Source of the DNA: Monilinia fructicola
Lineage: Eukaryota > Ascomycota > Leotiomycetes > Helotiales > Sclerotiniaceae
Length of the DNA: 64,000 nt
Assembly (NCBI GenBank): GCA_008692225.1
Contig: VICG01000009.1
Coordinates: 1,302,001 to 1,366,000, forward strand
Direction of reading: 5' to 3'
Position numbers and translations under genes: made by a program. How positions within the stretch are numbered: position 1 is the first letter of the stretch; each line of letters opens with the position of its first letter. Below the pieces are notes generated by a model. The model saw nothing but the letters and a program-made list of their open reading frames with translations, had not been told where the DNA came from and ran no database searches. Of the stretch, positions 1 through 11,058 are shown in pieces.

Positions 1-296
1 AAAGAATCGCCATCGCTCGTGCTCTACTCCGTGACCCCAAAATCCTCTTGTTGGATGAGGCAACTAGTGCATTGGATTCTGAGAGTGAACATGTAGTTCA
101 AGCGGCATTGGATAAAGCAGCAAAGGGAAGAACAACAATTGCGGTTGCTCATCGATTAAGTACAATTCAAAAGGCAGATTGCATCTATGTTTTCGACCAA
201 GGTAGAGTCGTGGAGAGTGGTACGCACACAGAGCTTATTCACAAGGGAGGCAGATACTCCGAGTTGGTCAACTTGCAGAGTTTGGGGAGAAAGTAG
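1..296 (+). CDS. ABC multidrug transporter, C-terminal end of second nucleotide-binding domain (5' partial)
   Basis: An open frame enters from the left edge (first full codon at base 3) and stops at 294-296. It encodes the end of an ABC ATPase domain: the tail of the signature helix (RIAIARALL), Walker B (ILLLDEA), the D-loop (SALD) and the switch histidine (AHRLST). It ends with the usual short tail about 30 residues after the VVESGTH segment. This order is the last part of NBD2 in full-length ABCB/MDR (P-glycoprotein or Ste6-like) exporters, which use ATP to move lipids, peptides or drugs across membranes. Substrate cannot be told. The upstream NBD and membrane domains lie outside the window. 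No intron is visible in this part. Confidence 0.9.
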   Translation, partial: RIAIARALLRDPKILLLDEATSALDSESEHVVQAALDKAAKGRTTIAVAHRLSTIQKADCIYVFDQGRVVESGTHTELIHKGGRYSELVNLQSLGRK

Positions 297-1146
297 AACG
301 AACCATCAAGAATAATGGGGATGTCTAATGGAGGAGGTGGAGAGGACTTGAATATTATGATGCATTTTAATGGTTGCAAATATGATAAGCGATAGGCATA
401 GATACCTCTTTGGAGTTTTCAGTTACATTTTTCTGGGGTGGTATCGAGATCACACAGATGATTCTTTGGCATTGCGATGGCGTTTAAGGAATTTGTTGAT
501 GCTTCAAAGCACAACATGATACAACATGAGTTTATATAGACTTTGTTTTTGGGGAGATGAAGAGATCTTAGATGGATGAATGATTGGATCGATTCATGAA
601 TTTACAGGTAGAGGAAAAGATTCTTGACGTTACACTACTCATTTATGAGGACTTAGCTTAGCCAAGTGCTTGTTGTTATAGATGGTATAGAATCAAAATA
701 TTATTTCCATTTAAGAAATCATCTTGTCTTATTTTTCTTGTTTGTCGTGATGACATTTTAATAATCTGGTATTCAGTGGATGCTTAGTAGTTCTATGCTA
801 GGAAATGCTTCATCGTTCCGGTCGTCGGTGAGTTGGGTGGGAATCGTGGAGCGAAGCGAACCGAACCTCCAGTGTCAACGTACGAATTTTCACGCCTACA
901 TTACAGTCTTGCCGTCCCACTCACCGAATCATACCATAAGGGGGCGGGAAAATCAGCGTCGCTTGGCATCGAGTATTTTTTCCCTTCTGAGCTTTTATTT
1001 TGAGCTTGGAACGTTGCGCGCAAAATAGGTTTGGTGCACGCACGATCATATAAATCTTGTTCCACGCGCGAACTGGGCGTCATGAGGTTAAGCAAGGGGG
1101 TTCATGATAGGAGTCGTCGTATCTATCTCTCTCTGTATCTATCGAT
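297..1146. other. Intergenic, convergent gene ends
   Basis: About 850 bases between the ABC transporter stop and the end of the opposite-strand protease. Short open frames here show no recognisable protein. I see no RNA gene. A long C/T-rich tract (on the + strand) begins near 1126 and runs into the neighbouring gene end. Confidence 0.6.
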
Positions 1147-1340
1147 TTACCAATTTCGCTTTTTGAATCTCCTTTCCCTCTTGCGATCTTTTCTCTCCCT
1201 CTTCCTCTCCCTCTTCCTCTCCCTCCTCTTCCTCCTCCTCTCCCTCTTCACGTCCCTCCTCTCCGCCTTGGTCCCCCCATTCCCCCCTTTCCGGCTCTCC
1301 CCCACGTCCTCCCCCAACCCCACACCCCCCCTCCACCCCT
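1147..1340. repeat. Low-complexity C/T-rich (minus strand G/A-rich) tract
   Basis: Roughly 190 bases of nearly pure pyrimidine on the plus strand, with repeated CTCTCCCTCTTC-like units. Read on the minus strand it gives the Arg/Lys/Glu-rich tail of the calpain model. It may be coding, 3' UTR or simple repeat. Confidence 0.7.
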
Positions 1341-3699
1341 CCCCGCTAAACTTCCACTTGATCTTCACACTCTTCCTTTTCGTCCTAACCTTCACTCTTC
1401 GTAAGTTACTCGAAAACGAATCATCAATGGTAGAAAGAAGCTTACGGAGACCCTCTCGTTCCTTCGCCCCCTCAGCCCCGCTCCTCCCGCCAGCCCGCAC
1501 CGCATCCGTCGCTTTCCCAAGCCCGATCGACGCGACAGTCTGGTACGCGTAGACCTTGAGACCCACGACACAGGAGGGGTCCCAGGGAGCCTTGGCGCCA
1601 TCTCTGGTGGCGGGCGTGGCGGGCGCGAGAGGCGGCGTCGCAGGAGGCGTAAGGATCTCGGAGGAGGTGAGATGAGCGGGCGTGGCGAATGATATTCTGT
1701 CCCTTTCTGATGCGTCCTCGGGGAGTGCTCCTCTCGCATATGCCATGTCGTGCTTCAGGGCCATTTGTATCAATTTGGCTCTCCTGTCGAGCCAATTCTG
1801 CTGGACGACATCCTCGATCCTGGGGAGTGCATCGTCGCGGTAGCCCGTGACTTGGAGGGATACCTCGTAAGTACCTGCTTCGAGGAAGAGTTCCGTGGTC
1901 GCGGAGCGGTCCCCGCTAGCGTAGCCGCGGACAATGTGGGATTTCTGCCCGGAGGTATGGAGGTGGAAGGAGAGGGTGTAAGTGTATTGGCCTGTCAGAC
2001 CGCCAAAATAACGGGTGTCGAGTTGGGAGAGTACGATTACGGTTGTGGTTGGAGCGGGGATGATGAAGTGGAATGAGGTTTCGTTGTAGCTAGAGATGTC
2101 AGCATGGCGATGTGGGTACTTCAAAGGGAACCATGTGAATCATGTAGAACTACTCACTCTCCGGACCAAGGCACATTGACGGTAGTCCAGTGCTGGGTCA
2201 CGTTCCAGTTAAACCAATCGCAGTGAAAGAGTCTAGTCCTCCAAATCTCATCATATCGAAGGAGGAAATCCTCGTACGGCATCCAGAAGATGCCCTCATT
2301 TCCAAATTTATGACGAAGGGCATCGAGTGATTCCTTGGTCCATTCCTTCGACCCATCAGACCATGGTCCGTTCCATTCCGTCTCACCCCAGGGGTTCTTG
2401 ATCAGACACAAACGGTTTCCCTGATATTCCGCGGCTCGGAGAACAGAGTAAGCGTGGTCATCCTCGACACCCTGTCTTCCGAGCTGATCGGGATCGGGAC
2501 GGTAGTATTCTTTCGTCCCTGCACTGAATATGTAATCCTTGCCAACCTTCATGAGGCCCTGGGTCCAGAAAGAGTCCTTGTCGAGAATATCCGAGGAGAC
2601 AAATTCAGTGGTGACGCCCCCCGTAAGATCTTCGACGCCCTCGCTGATGCAGTTAGTATCAGCTTCGACGACTCAACACATCACCGCATGACATTCTTAC
2701 CCTGGCCACCCTCCATTGATTGAATCATAGTCCCCATGAGCCTTGGCAAAGGCTTTCTCAATCAACGGCACCCAAGTTTCATTGGGGTCAGCACAGGATC
2801 CGAAGAACAAGGCATCAGAACCAGTTTGGTATGCTTTCCTGTATGCCGCGCGCGATGTTTCTGGGTCGAGTCTGCCATGGGAACGGTCCCAAACAGATCT
2901 CCTATCATCATCGCAATCATCATAGTCTGGATTGGTCAGGTACAACTTGTCGTCAATGACTTCCGAAACCCATTCCCCATCGCGATAGAAGACAAACCCA
3001 TATACTCCAATTTCTTCATCGCGAGCCCTCCTTGGGCACAGCTTGTTGACGAGTCGTGGAAAGGAATCATCGACCGTCAGACAGCCCAGGGAAGAGATAA
3101 ACCAACAATCTCCCTCGGAACCTTGGCGGATATCCTGCACGTGAGCATCATGATCGATGAAGAACTTTGGCTGCTCGAAGATATCCCCGACTCTCTTCGC
3201 ACACGCAGGTTCTCGGACTTTGCTCGCAGTCAGCTTCACCGTCCCCGTTCTTGTAATGACCGTTCTCGCATTGTCGGCCCTCTTTGGAAAGCCCTTCTCT
3301 ATGTGTTCCCTTCCATTCGGTCTATCAGGAGCCGTAGCTGTAAGAGGCTTGAGACAATAGTCCTTGTCGTCAAGATCAAAATCATTATCGGTGTATTTGA
3401 TATTGTTGCGTCGGCATTCTGTCACAATAACGGCAACTCTGGCTTCGCATTCTTTTACCGCCGCTTCATATGACATCTCCACGCTACAACCCAAAATCGT
3501 GCTTTTAGGTTGGTTTTCTTGGACAAGCCTCTCGAAGATATGCTTGGGAAGAATGTTTGGAGCTGTAAGTGGTCAGTTTTGTGATGATGTCCTTGATTCG
3601 AAGAATACCTCGGGTGATGATTTCCTCGGATGTGAGGTTATTCTTCCAGAAGGTATCCAGAACTTCCTGGGTAGATGAGGTTGAAGTTAGGACCGCCAT
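1147..3699 (-). CDS. Calpain-family cysteine protease
   Basis: Four exons read well on the minus strand: 3699-3609, 3562-2701, 2643-2158 and 2089-1147. The introns are 46, 57 and 68 bp with GT/AG ends and continuous frame, giving about 794 residues. The calpain catalytic core (CysPc) is clear: Cys about 183 in GSEGDCWF, His about 381 in EDDHAYSV and Asn about 401 in IKNPWG. A beta-rich region after about residue 480 resembles the calpain C2-like domain. Calpains are intracellular, usually calcium-regulated proteases that make limited cuts. This one lacks the MIT domain expected of the pH-signalling PalB/Rim13 type, so I do not assign that name. The last ~90 residues become glycine- then Arg/Lys/Glu-rich, coming from a purine-rich tract, so the true 3' end is uncertain. 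The catalytic part is secure. Confidence 0.85.
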
Positions 3700-5879
3700 T
3701 AATTCTATGTCGTAGTTTCGGCTAAGAATATCTGCTTAGGTTCGATTGGAATGATCGTTTAGATAGTATCTAGCAATATTTGAAATGGTCAAAGTAGAAA
3801 CTGTATCTAGTACATATAGGAACGAATTATTATAAGGATGATGTATGGCAATTCAGGTCGGTGGCATGGAAACAGACATAGCCAAGAGTATCATGAAAAA
3901 GGATAGTCATCTCGGTAAGTATGATGGCTCTTGCTGGAAAACTGTGTAATAATAAAGTATAAATTCTACATTTGTGAGAGGAAAGAACTCCAAATTTATT
4001 TTTGAAGCGTGAAATCTGGAACAGGAGTTCGAAGTCAACTTTACTCCCGTCAGCCCTTGCCTTCAAAAGAGAAGTCAAAGTCCACATCTTCTCGTCATTC
4101 TTTCTTCAGAACGGCTGCAGTTCCATCTCTAAATGAACTCTTCGTATACCATCCATAAAATGAAAACATTCAATCTGGAAACAGTCGCTTGGATTGCACG
4201 ATACACTCGAATACCAAATTACAGCTCCATCTCCTTTGTGAATGAGCCCGAAACTATGCATCCCCGAGAATTGTTTCTCCATATCCAACTTCGACGCAGC
4301 TAGGAGAATTTTCAAGTCTGCTGTTCTCGGATTTGGTAAATAGAACCATGAAATTACCTGTAAACAAATGGGAATGTTTTGGTGGAAATACCCGGCTAGA
4401 TATTGGCTCCAACTCTAATATTGACCCTGCAGCTGAAGATGCGATGTCTGTAACAACCTTTGAGCATCTTCCTCAATAGCGAACTGAATGATTATACTGA
4501 CTTGAATATCCACAAGGTATGAATTTGACGCCAGGAGGTGTAAATACCGGATGAGATAAGTCTCAGGAGTCAAGATCCAACCAGAAAAAAGCTCGAGTAA
4601 ATTTTGCTAAAAATTTCTTCATCACTTCTATTTTGAAGATCGGCTTGGGACAATTTGAATTCGTAAGAATTCCCAGTTGCCATATGATTCCTTGGATTAA
4701 CTATCTCCGAGAAAGATTGAGAGGCCGTTGCAAAAGATGGCGATGGCTGCTTGTGTGGTTTTATGGTTGCAGTTCTTGCGGCTGAGAGGATGATCGTGAA
4801 GATATATGGTAATGAAACCTAGGCCTAGAGCTCCAACGGCTGTAGGTTCAAGCAATTTCGAAACAAATGAGGCAGAGACACATTGTGCTTTTCCATGACA
4901 ACTCCTACGAGATGCTATTGAAAGCGTATTTTGTATTGATGAACAAGAGGAACATTGACTCAATGATGTCTTTGTCTATCCTTCTCACCCGCTTTTGTGG
5001 TGTTCATGAAGCGGAACTCCGCAATTTTCCACAGAAAAGTTTAGTACTTCGGTCGAAAGACTCAAGGATGTTTGGGATACTCAGAGAAAAGTCTACTCGA
5101 GGTTCTTCAAAAAACTCATATTGGATCTGTTTCGAGACATTTAGACGATACGTCATGATTTCGAGACATCAATATCAATTCTCATGGTGCGTAGATACTG
5201 GCTCTGTTTGAAGTTTGAACGGGCAAATGGAGTAAGCAATATCCATGGATGTTCGTTATACTATACCGCCTTTGCTTTCAGGGGTTGCAGGTGATTATTG
5301 ATTCGTATGCTCCGTGGGCAGAATAATTTAGCCGATGGCAGAACAAAGGCGGTATACAAGCAACGCAGCTTCATTCTATTTCTCCGTACAACAGACAGAC
5401 GCCAGGGCTCATTAGAGTATATTTGCGGTACAATTCCAACCATGAGACTGACTGACTTGACCATAAATGAATGAGGTGAGTATTCGGAAAAGCTTATATT
5501 CAACTTACATTAATGTAGTAACAGAATATTTAAAGACCAAAAAGATAAGCTTTTCATTCAGGTACAAGATGATCTCTCCCACCAATCATTTACTTCGGTA
5601 GATGACGAAAATGGGGGCCCATGTTCTTCCGACTCTACTACCTTCCTGATTAGTTAGCTGTGGAATATATGATATCCATTGCTATCAGTCTTATCCGTTG
5701 TCAAGCATGGGAAACGTGGGCAGCTGCAGCAAGTGCTGCATGTTTGCACGCACGATTGGATTTTATCTCAAGAGGTACGACCGATCATATTACCGATCAG
5801 TAATCGACTTAAAAGGGCCATGTTCCTCTCTCTGCCATAATGTTCTTTACATGTTTGCTCTGTACTCCATCAATTCAGA
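3700..5879. other. Long intergenic stretch without a recognisable gene
   Basis: Divergent intergenic region between the protease start and the sedolisin start. Short open frames of 60-115 codons occur on both strands (for example 4867-5211 + and 4106-4315 -), but none carries a motif or splice pattern I can support. A 13-bp inverted repeat lies at 5262-5274 and 5344-5356. Promoters of both flanking genes must lie here, but no confident TATA box was picked out. Confidence 0.55.
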
Positions 5880-8056
5880 ATGTTGGTGCCAGTTTCCGTT
5901 GTGTCTCTTGCCATTGTGGCACTTGCAAGTGCCGCCCCTTCATCAGTGAAGCATGTTGTACACGAAAAGCGAAATGCACCACCCTCAGATTGGGTGAAGG
6001 GCTCTCGAATTGAAGGAAGTGCAATCGTACCGATGCGAATCGGTTTGACTCAATCCAACCTCGATAATGGCTATGACTACCTAATGGAAATGTAAGTTCT
6101 CGTCCATTTCATCTCGTTCAAATATATCAATTGAGCAAATTGATGCTAACATTTTCCAGTTCAGATCCAGATTCCCCAAAGTATGGTAAATATTGGTCAT
6201 CAAAGGAAGTCCACGACAAGTTTGCTCCTCCTGAAGAAACTCTTAAATCGGTCAAAACTTGGCTCACTTCCTCCGGAATTCATCATTCTCGAATTTCTCA
6301 TTATGAAAATAAAGGGTGGTTGGCATTTGATGCTTCGATTGAGGAAGTCGAACGTCTACTTAAAGCAGAATTCCACGAGCATGAACATAAGCACAGTCCT
6401 AGTGTTCGAGTTGGATGTGATGAGTACGATTTCTGTTCCTATACTTTTATGGTATTTACTAATTCAAATCCAAGATACCACCTTCCAGAGCATCTTGCAC
6501 CGCATATCGATTATATTACACCTGGTGTCAAACTTGCACCTGTGAAAAAAAGAAGTGTAAAAACCAAGCGATCCACAGCTTACCTCTCCAAACGAAAGAA
6601 CCGTCTTGCAAAAGCAAACCCCCCAGCACAAACATACGAGTGGACTCCACCAGCAGCTGTCAATCTTTCTAGCGATCTAAAAGGTTGCGGTTCGAATATG
6701 ACACCTACTTGTATTAAAGCCTTGTACAACATTCCCACTGCTACTTTGAATGCTTCAGGCAACTCTCTTGGATTATACGAGCAAGGGGATTACTTTGCAA
6801 AATCGGATCTTGATCTCTTTTACGCAGAGTATGCTCCTTGGGTTCCTCAAGGGACGTACCCTATTCCAGCACTTATTGATGGCGCAAACTTCTCTGTTCC
6901 TGCTTACAGTGAACTCAATGGAGGTGAATCTAATATCGATATTGATATGGCCTTTGCTCTTCTTTATCCCCAGACTGTCACTCTATATCAGGTAGATGAC
7001 CAAATTTACGAACCGGAGGAGGTTGCGACCACTAATTTGTTCAATACCTTCCTTGATGCGCTTGATGGAGTAAGTTGATTAAAACCCCAAAATTCAAATA
7101 TGGCTAACCATTTTTAGTCTTACTGCAACTACAGTGCATATGGCGAAACCGGAGATAATCCATCCATTGATCCTGTTTACCCTGACCCACAACCTGGTGG
7201 ATGGAACGGAACACGTCAATGTGGAATCTACAAGCCCACCAATGTCATCTCAGCATCTTATGGTCAAGCCGAGGCTGATCTCCCAATTGCCTATACCAAA
7301 CGTCAATGCAATGAATTCATGAAACTCGGTCTTCAAGGGCACTCAATCCTTACCGCATCCGGTGATTACGGAGTTGGTTCCTTCCCCGGAGACGGCAAGG
7401 CAAATGGTTGTCTCGGCCCTGAAGGCACCATCTTCAACCCTCAATATCCTGGTAACTGCCCGTACATCACTTCAGTTGGGGGAACCATGCTGTACGCCAA
7501 CCAAACCGTCCACGATGCCGAATCCGTCATGCATGTCAATCTCGGCGGCAGTGCATCCAACTTCACCAGCGCAGGAGGTTTTTCCAACTATTTTCCAATC
7601 CCCGCCTACCAAAGTTCCGCCGTCGCAAAGTACTTCAAAACCGCAAGACTTACCTATCCATACTACTCCGAATTAGAAGTCAACGTCAACACCACGAAAG
7701 GAATCTACAATCGTATCGGTCGCGGCTACCCAGATATCTCGGCCAACGGGGCGGAATTCCGCGCGCATCTCGATGGTTCTGATTACCATTGGTATGGATC
7801 ATCTCTTGCATCCCCGCTCTTCGCATCAGTGTTCACACTGATCAACGAAGAGCGACTAGCTATTGGCAAGGGACCCATCGGGTTCGTAAACCCAACACTC
7901 TACAAGAACGCCTGGGCTCTGAACGATATCGTCAACGGGACGAATGTTGGCTGTGGAACCGAGGGCTTCTCGGCAGTCGAGGGATGGGATCCAGCGACGG
8001 GCCTGGGAACGCCAAACTATCCCAAGTTGAAGAAGTTGTTTTTGAGTTTGCCTTGA
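5880..8056 (+). CDS. Secreted sedolisin (S53) tripeptidyl-peptidase-type protease
   Basis: Exons 5880-6091, 6160-6423, 6475-7069 and 7118-8056 give 669 residues, the normal length for fungal sedolisin pre-pro-enzymes. A signal peptide (MLVPVSVVSLAIVALASA) is followed by a pro-domain with the family segment SDPDSPKYGKYW. The catalytic dyad Glu310 and Asp314 sits in GGESNIDID. The oxyanion Asp440 sits in ASGDYGVG. The nucleophile Ser586 sits in YGSSLASP, where most relatives read SGTSxxxP. The calcium site GWDPATGLGTPNY closes the protein. Such enzymes act at acidic pH outside the cell and release tripeptides or cut internally. The second intron (6424-6474, 51 bp) keeps frame if unspliced. I remove it because the joined CDE/YHLPEHL matches the family, whereas the retained version adds 17 odd residues. 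Other introns are 68 and 48 bp. Confidence 0.93.
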
Positions 8057-9257
8057 TGAATTGAGCTTGGGGCGAAATAATGATGTCGGGGGATGTTTGT
8101 AGATACGGGCTTATGACTGCCACGTGGCGTATGTAATTATGAGATCAGCGAACGCGAGGAAGAATCAACGCAAGAAATTTCATCCAATGTCTTCACGGCC
8201 TTGATGGCCAAATCAAAGCCAGTGAATGGCTTTGGTGCGACCGAGAGATATGGGCGTCAGGAGACTGCTGCTGGCGGGGTATGGAAAAGTTAAATAGCGC
8301 GGTGGATGCATACTTCCGAGAAGAGAGGTACTGCGGAACCGACGCGGATAAGATCACACGTATAACCAACTGATGTCTGTAGTAGATGCTGATGATTTTT
8401 GCTCTTTCATTGGCCATGGCACGAAATCACGAGGATGTAGAAGCACGACCTGGAGATGAAACCGAGCGAATGAAAACTCAACATTGGCTGAATGCATGCA
8501 TGATTGGTAGTATGAACGAAGGTTGGAAAGAGAAGAGTGACAAACCAGATGGTAATCAAGAGCTAACTAGATACACATGATTATAGAGAAGCACTTGATC
8601 GTCGTGAGATTGTAAACTAATAAGCTTGTTGTACAATCGATATGATAGCATTTCTCATTCCATTGCCTACTTATCGCAGTAGGTGCGTGCAGTCCGTTTG
8701 TCCGTGGTGGCTGGAAATGGCTTTTACCGTGGGCTTGTGACTTCCTATTGCTTGATTCAAGGCTGCAAGTTGAAGATTTCTTCTTACGATAGTGTGTGAC
8801 GTGATCGAATTGGGAGATATTGGAATATGGCAAGAATTGGTGGTGGTGCTAGCTGGTAAGGAATATGGATAAACAATAAGCGGCAATGACTGACTAGTTC
8901 TTCTGAACCGGTCCTCTGATACAAAGTACGAAGAAATGATATACAACATCACGCAGATTCATATGCAGCCAAGGAGAACAGATATTACCGCAAGATTGGT
9001 TGATTGGTTTAGTAAATAGCAAAATAGCAGTAGCAGTAGCAAAGATAACGACTGTAGCAACCATAATAAAAACTAAAAGCAAATGTCAAAAAAAAAGACG
9101 CATAGATGAACGCAAAAATCAAAAACTAACAAGTCTCACGAAAACCATTTAAGGATACGTAGCAAGTTCAAGTTCAAGTCATCAACTCATCTCCTCTCAG
9201 CTCACCTCTCAGACACAAGAAATGCTTACGCTCAAGGCTTGCGCTCAAGGCTTACAC
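8057..9257. other. Intergenic, convergent gene ends
   Basis: About 1.2 kb between the stop of the sedolisin and the stop of the amine oxidase. Only short shadow frames and small simple repeats (AGCAGT near 9030) are seen. No gene or RNA is supported. Confidence 0.55.
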
Positions 9258-11058
9258 TCAAAGGGAGACACTTCGAGCAGTGGTATCATTCCCATCATAC
9301 TGAACGCCCAAGGCCTCCAAAAGATTTCTAGCAGCAACCTCTCCCGTTTCGAAAGCGCCATGCACGCAGCCGTTTCCGACGACAGTGCAGTGTTCACCAG
9401 CGAACTGGAGACGACTTCGATTGTGGTTTTCGAGGGCCTCGATCAGGAGTTCAGATTCATCGCCGGTTTTCTCGACGGAATAGGATCCAAATCCAGCAAG
9501 AGCGTCCTGAGTCCAATGGGTAGTCTCGAGGTTGAGAAAGTCTGGAAGGTCCTTGTATGGCTCAGTGCGCATGAGTTTGAAGAGAGGTTCGAAGAAATTG
9601 TAAATTTCTTGGGTCGAGGTCATAGCTTCAATGCGTTGAGTCAGTGGCTCTGCAATTTGAATACAAAGCTCCTTGGTACCAGACATAATGAAACAGTTGG
9701 AAGTCACAGTCGCATAGGACAAGATGGAAGATCTGTTTGTTGTTAGTATTGGGAATCCAGTAGAAGAGTGAAGAGGTGTGCTTACTCATCAACTGGGGTG
9801 CCTTCCGGAAGAGGGGAAGGATAGTAAATGAATTGATCATTATCCTTTGGCCAGAATACCTCGTCAAATTCTACGAAGACTTTTCCAAGTGCTCCATAAG
9901 AAAAGGCATCAATACCCTCCTGAATATCTTCAGGAAGGGCGGGCTCAAAGTTAATCATCTTCTTTCTCAAACACCCGAGAGGAACAGTAACAACAATAGC
10001 ATCAGCTTTGAAAGTAGATTTTTCGTCTCCTTTCAAAGTCTCAACCACCACTGAATTATCCTCTTCACCCCATTGGATATTCTTGACAACTTCGCCCATT
10101 TTAATGGTCTCGGGATCCTTGAGAAGGGGTTTGGCGGCCCAATTGACAATCTTGTCATATCCACCTTTCATGTATAGATTTCGTTCGGTTACGAAGTAAC
10201 TCAAGTATTTGGAAGAGGCTTCCTCGATAGATGTACCGATCCACTAGATTTTGTGAATTAGATTTGGACATTGTTTTGGAGCGTTGGGCCATCTTACAAG
10301 TTCAACCTCACGAATGGCTTGAGGAGCCCATTTGCGTTCACTGTTAGTGATCAAAGGATGATTCTCTACGAATTCATTCATGAACTCTTTCACAGAGCGA
10401 TCAGGAGCATGTGGATGGGTTTCAAAATAGTGCTCACAGTAGTCAGCAAATTCATCAGCTACTTTCTTTGCTTTGAATTGTGATCCTGCTCTTCCTTCCT
10501 TGGTGAAGTACAAAGGGGTACCATCATCATAATAGTACTCGATATCAAGCTTCTTGATCAACTGGACCAGTTTGTTCTGCGAAGTTTCATGCATCCATGC
10601 AGCACCTGTAGATATAGTAAGCACACTTTTGTCAGGGGAAAGGATAAACAACCCACATTGTGTGGTCAAGACCGTAGTCCCAACCACCCACAACGGAAGA
10701 TATTGTTCTGCCTATTAGGCCAGGTGTATTTACCAATGTCTCGAGCTTTCCCGTTTTTAGGATTTCGACTGGTGTGGATTCGACCACCGATGCGATCCGG
10801 CCGTCCTTCCAGAATTGTAACGCCAACTCCATGACGTTGTAGGACTGATGCTGCACGTAAGCCGGATATACCAGCGCCCACAATAATTACGTGAGCCTTC
10901 TTCACGCCATTGCCATAATTTTCGGGACTTTCAAGTCCTGTTGTCCAGATCAAGGGTTTTGAGTTCTGGATTGGCAATGGCGCGGCAATTACTTGATATG
11001 GACGGTTTATTTCGTTTGGATTTAGAACGCCAAGAGGAGATATGGATAAGGTTGACAT
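9258..11058 (-). CDS. Flavin-containing amine oxidase (polyamine/monoamine oxidase type)
   Basis: Minus-strand exons 11058-10734, 10605-10298, 10243-9786 and 9732-9258 (introns 128, 54 and 53 bp) sum to 522 codons, a 521-residue protein of usual family length. The N-terminal Rossmann dinucleotide motif VGAGISG (about residues 60-66) is followed by the ILEGRPDRIGGRIHTS segment that binds FAD. The C-terminal FAD segment is GNGCVHGAFETGEVAA. The middle holds RDIGAAWMHETSQNKLV, the substrate-side region of polyamine oxidase-like enzymes. These oxidise amines, giving an aldehyde or imine and hydrogen peroxide. The exact amine is unknown. There is no peroxisomal SKL end (it ends SVSL), so the location is not predicted. 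The first intron is the least certain boundary, being longer than the rest. Confidence 0.9.

Noticed and set aside
1031..1552. 173-codon plus-strand frame, rich in Leu/Ser
   Set aside because: It runs through a pyrimidine tract and is antisense to the calpain C-terminus; no domain is visible.
2736..3473. 245-codon plus-strand frame
   Set aside because: Antisense to the calpain catalytic domain, which carries clear motifs on the minus strand.
9222..9746. 174-codon plus-strand frame
   Set aside because: Antisense to the amine oxidase last exon.
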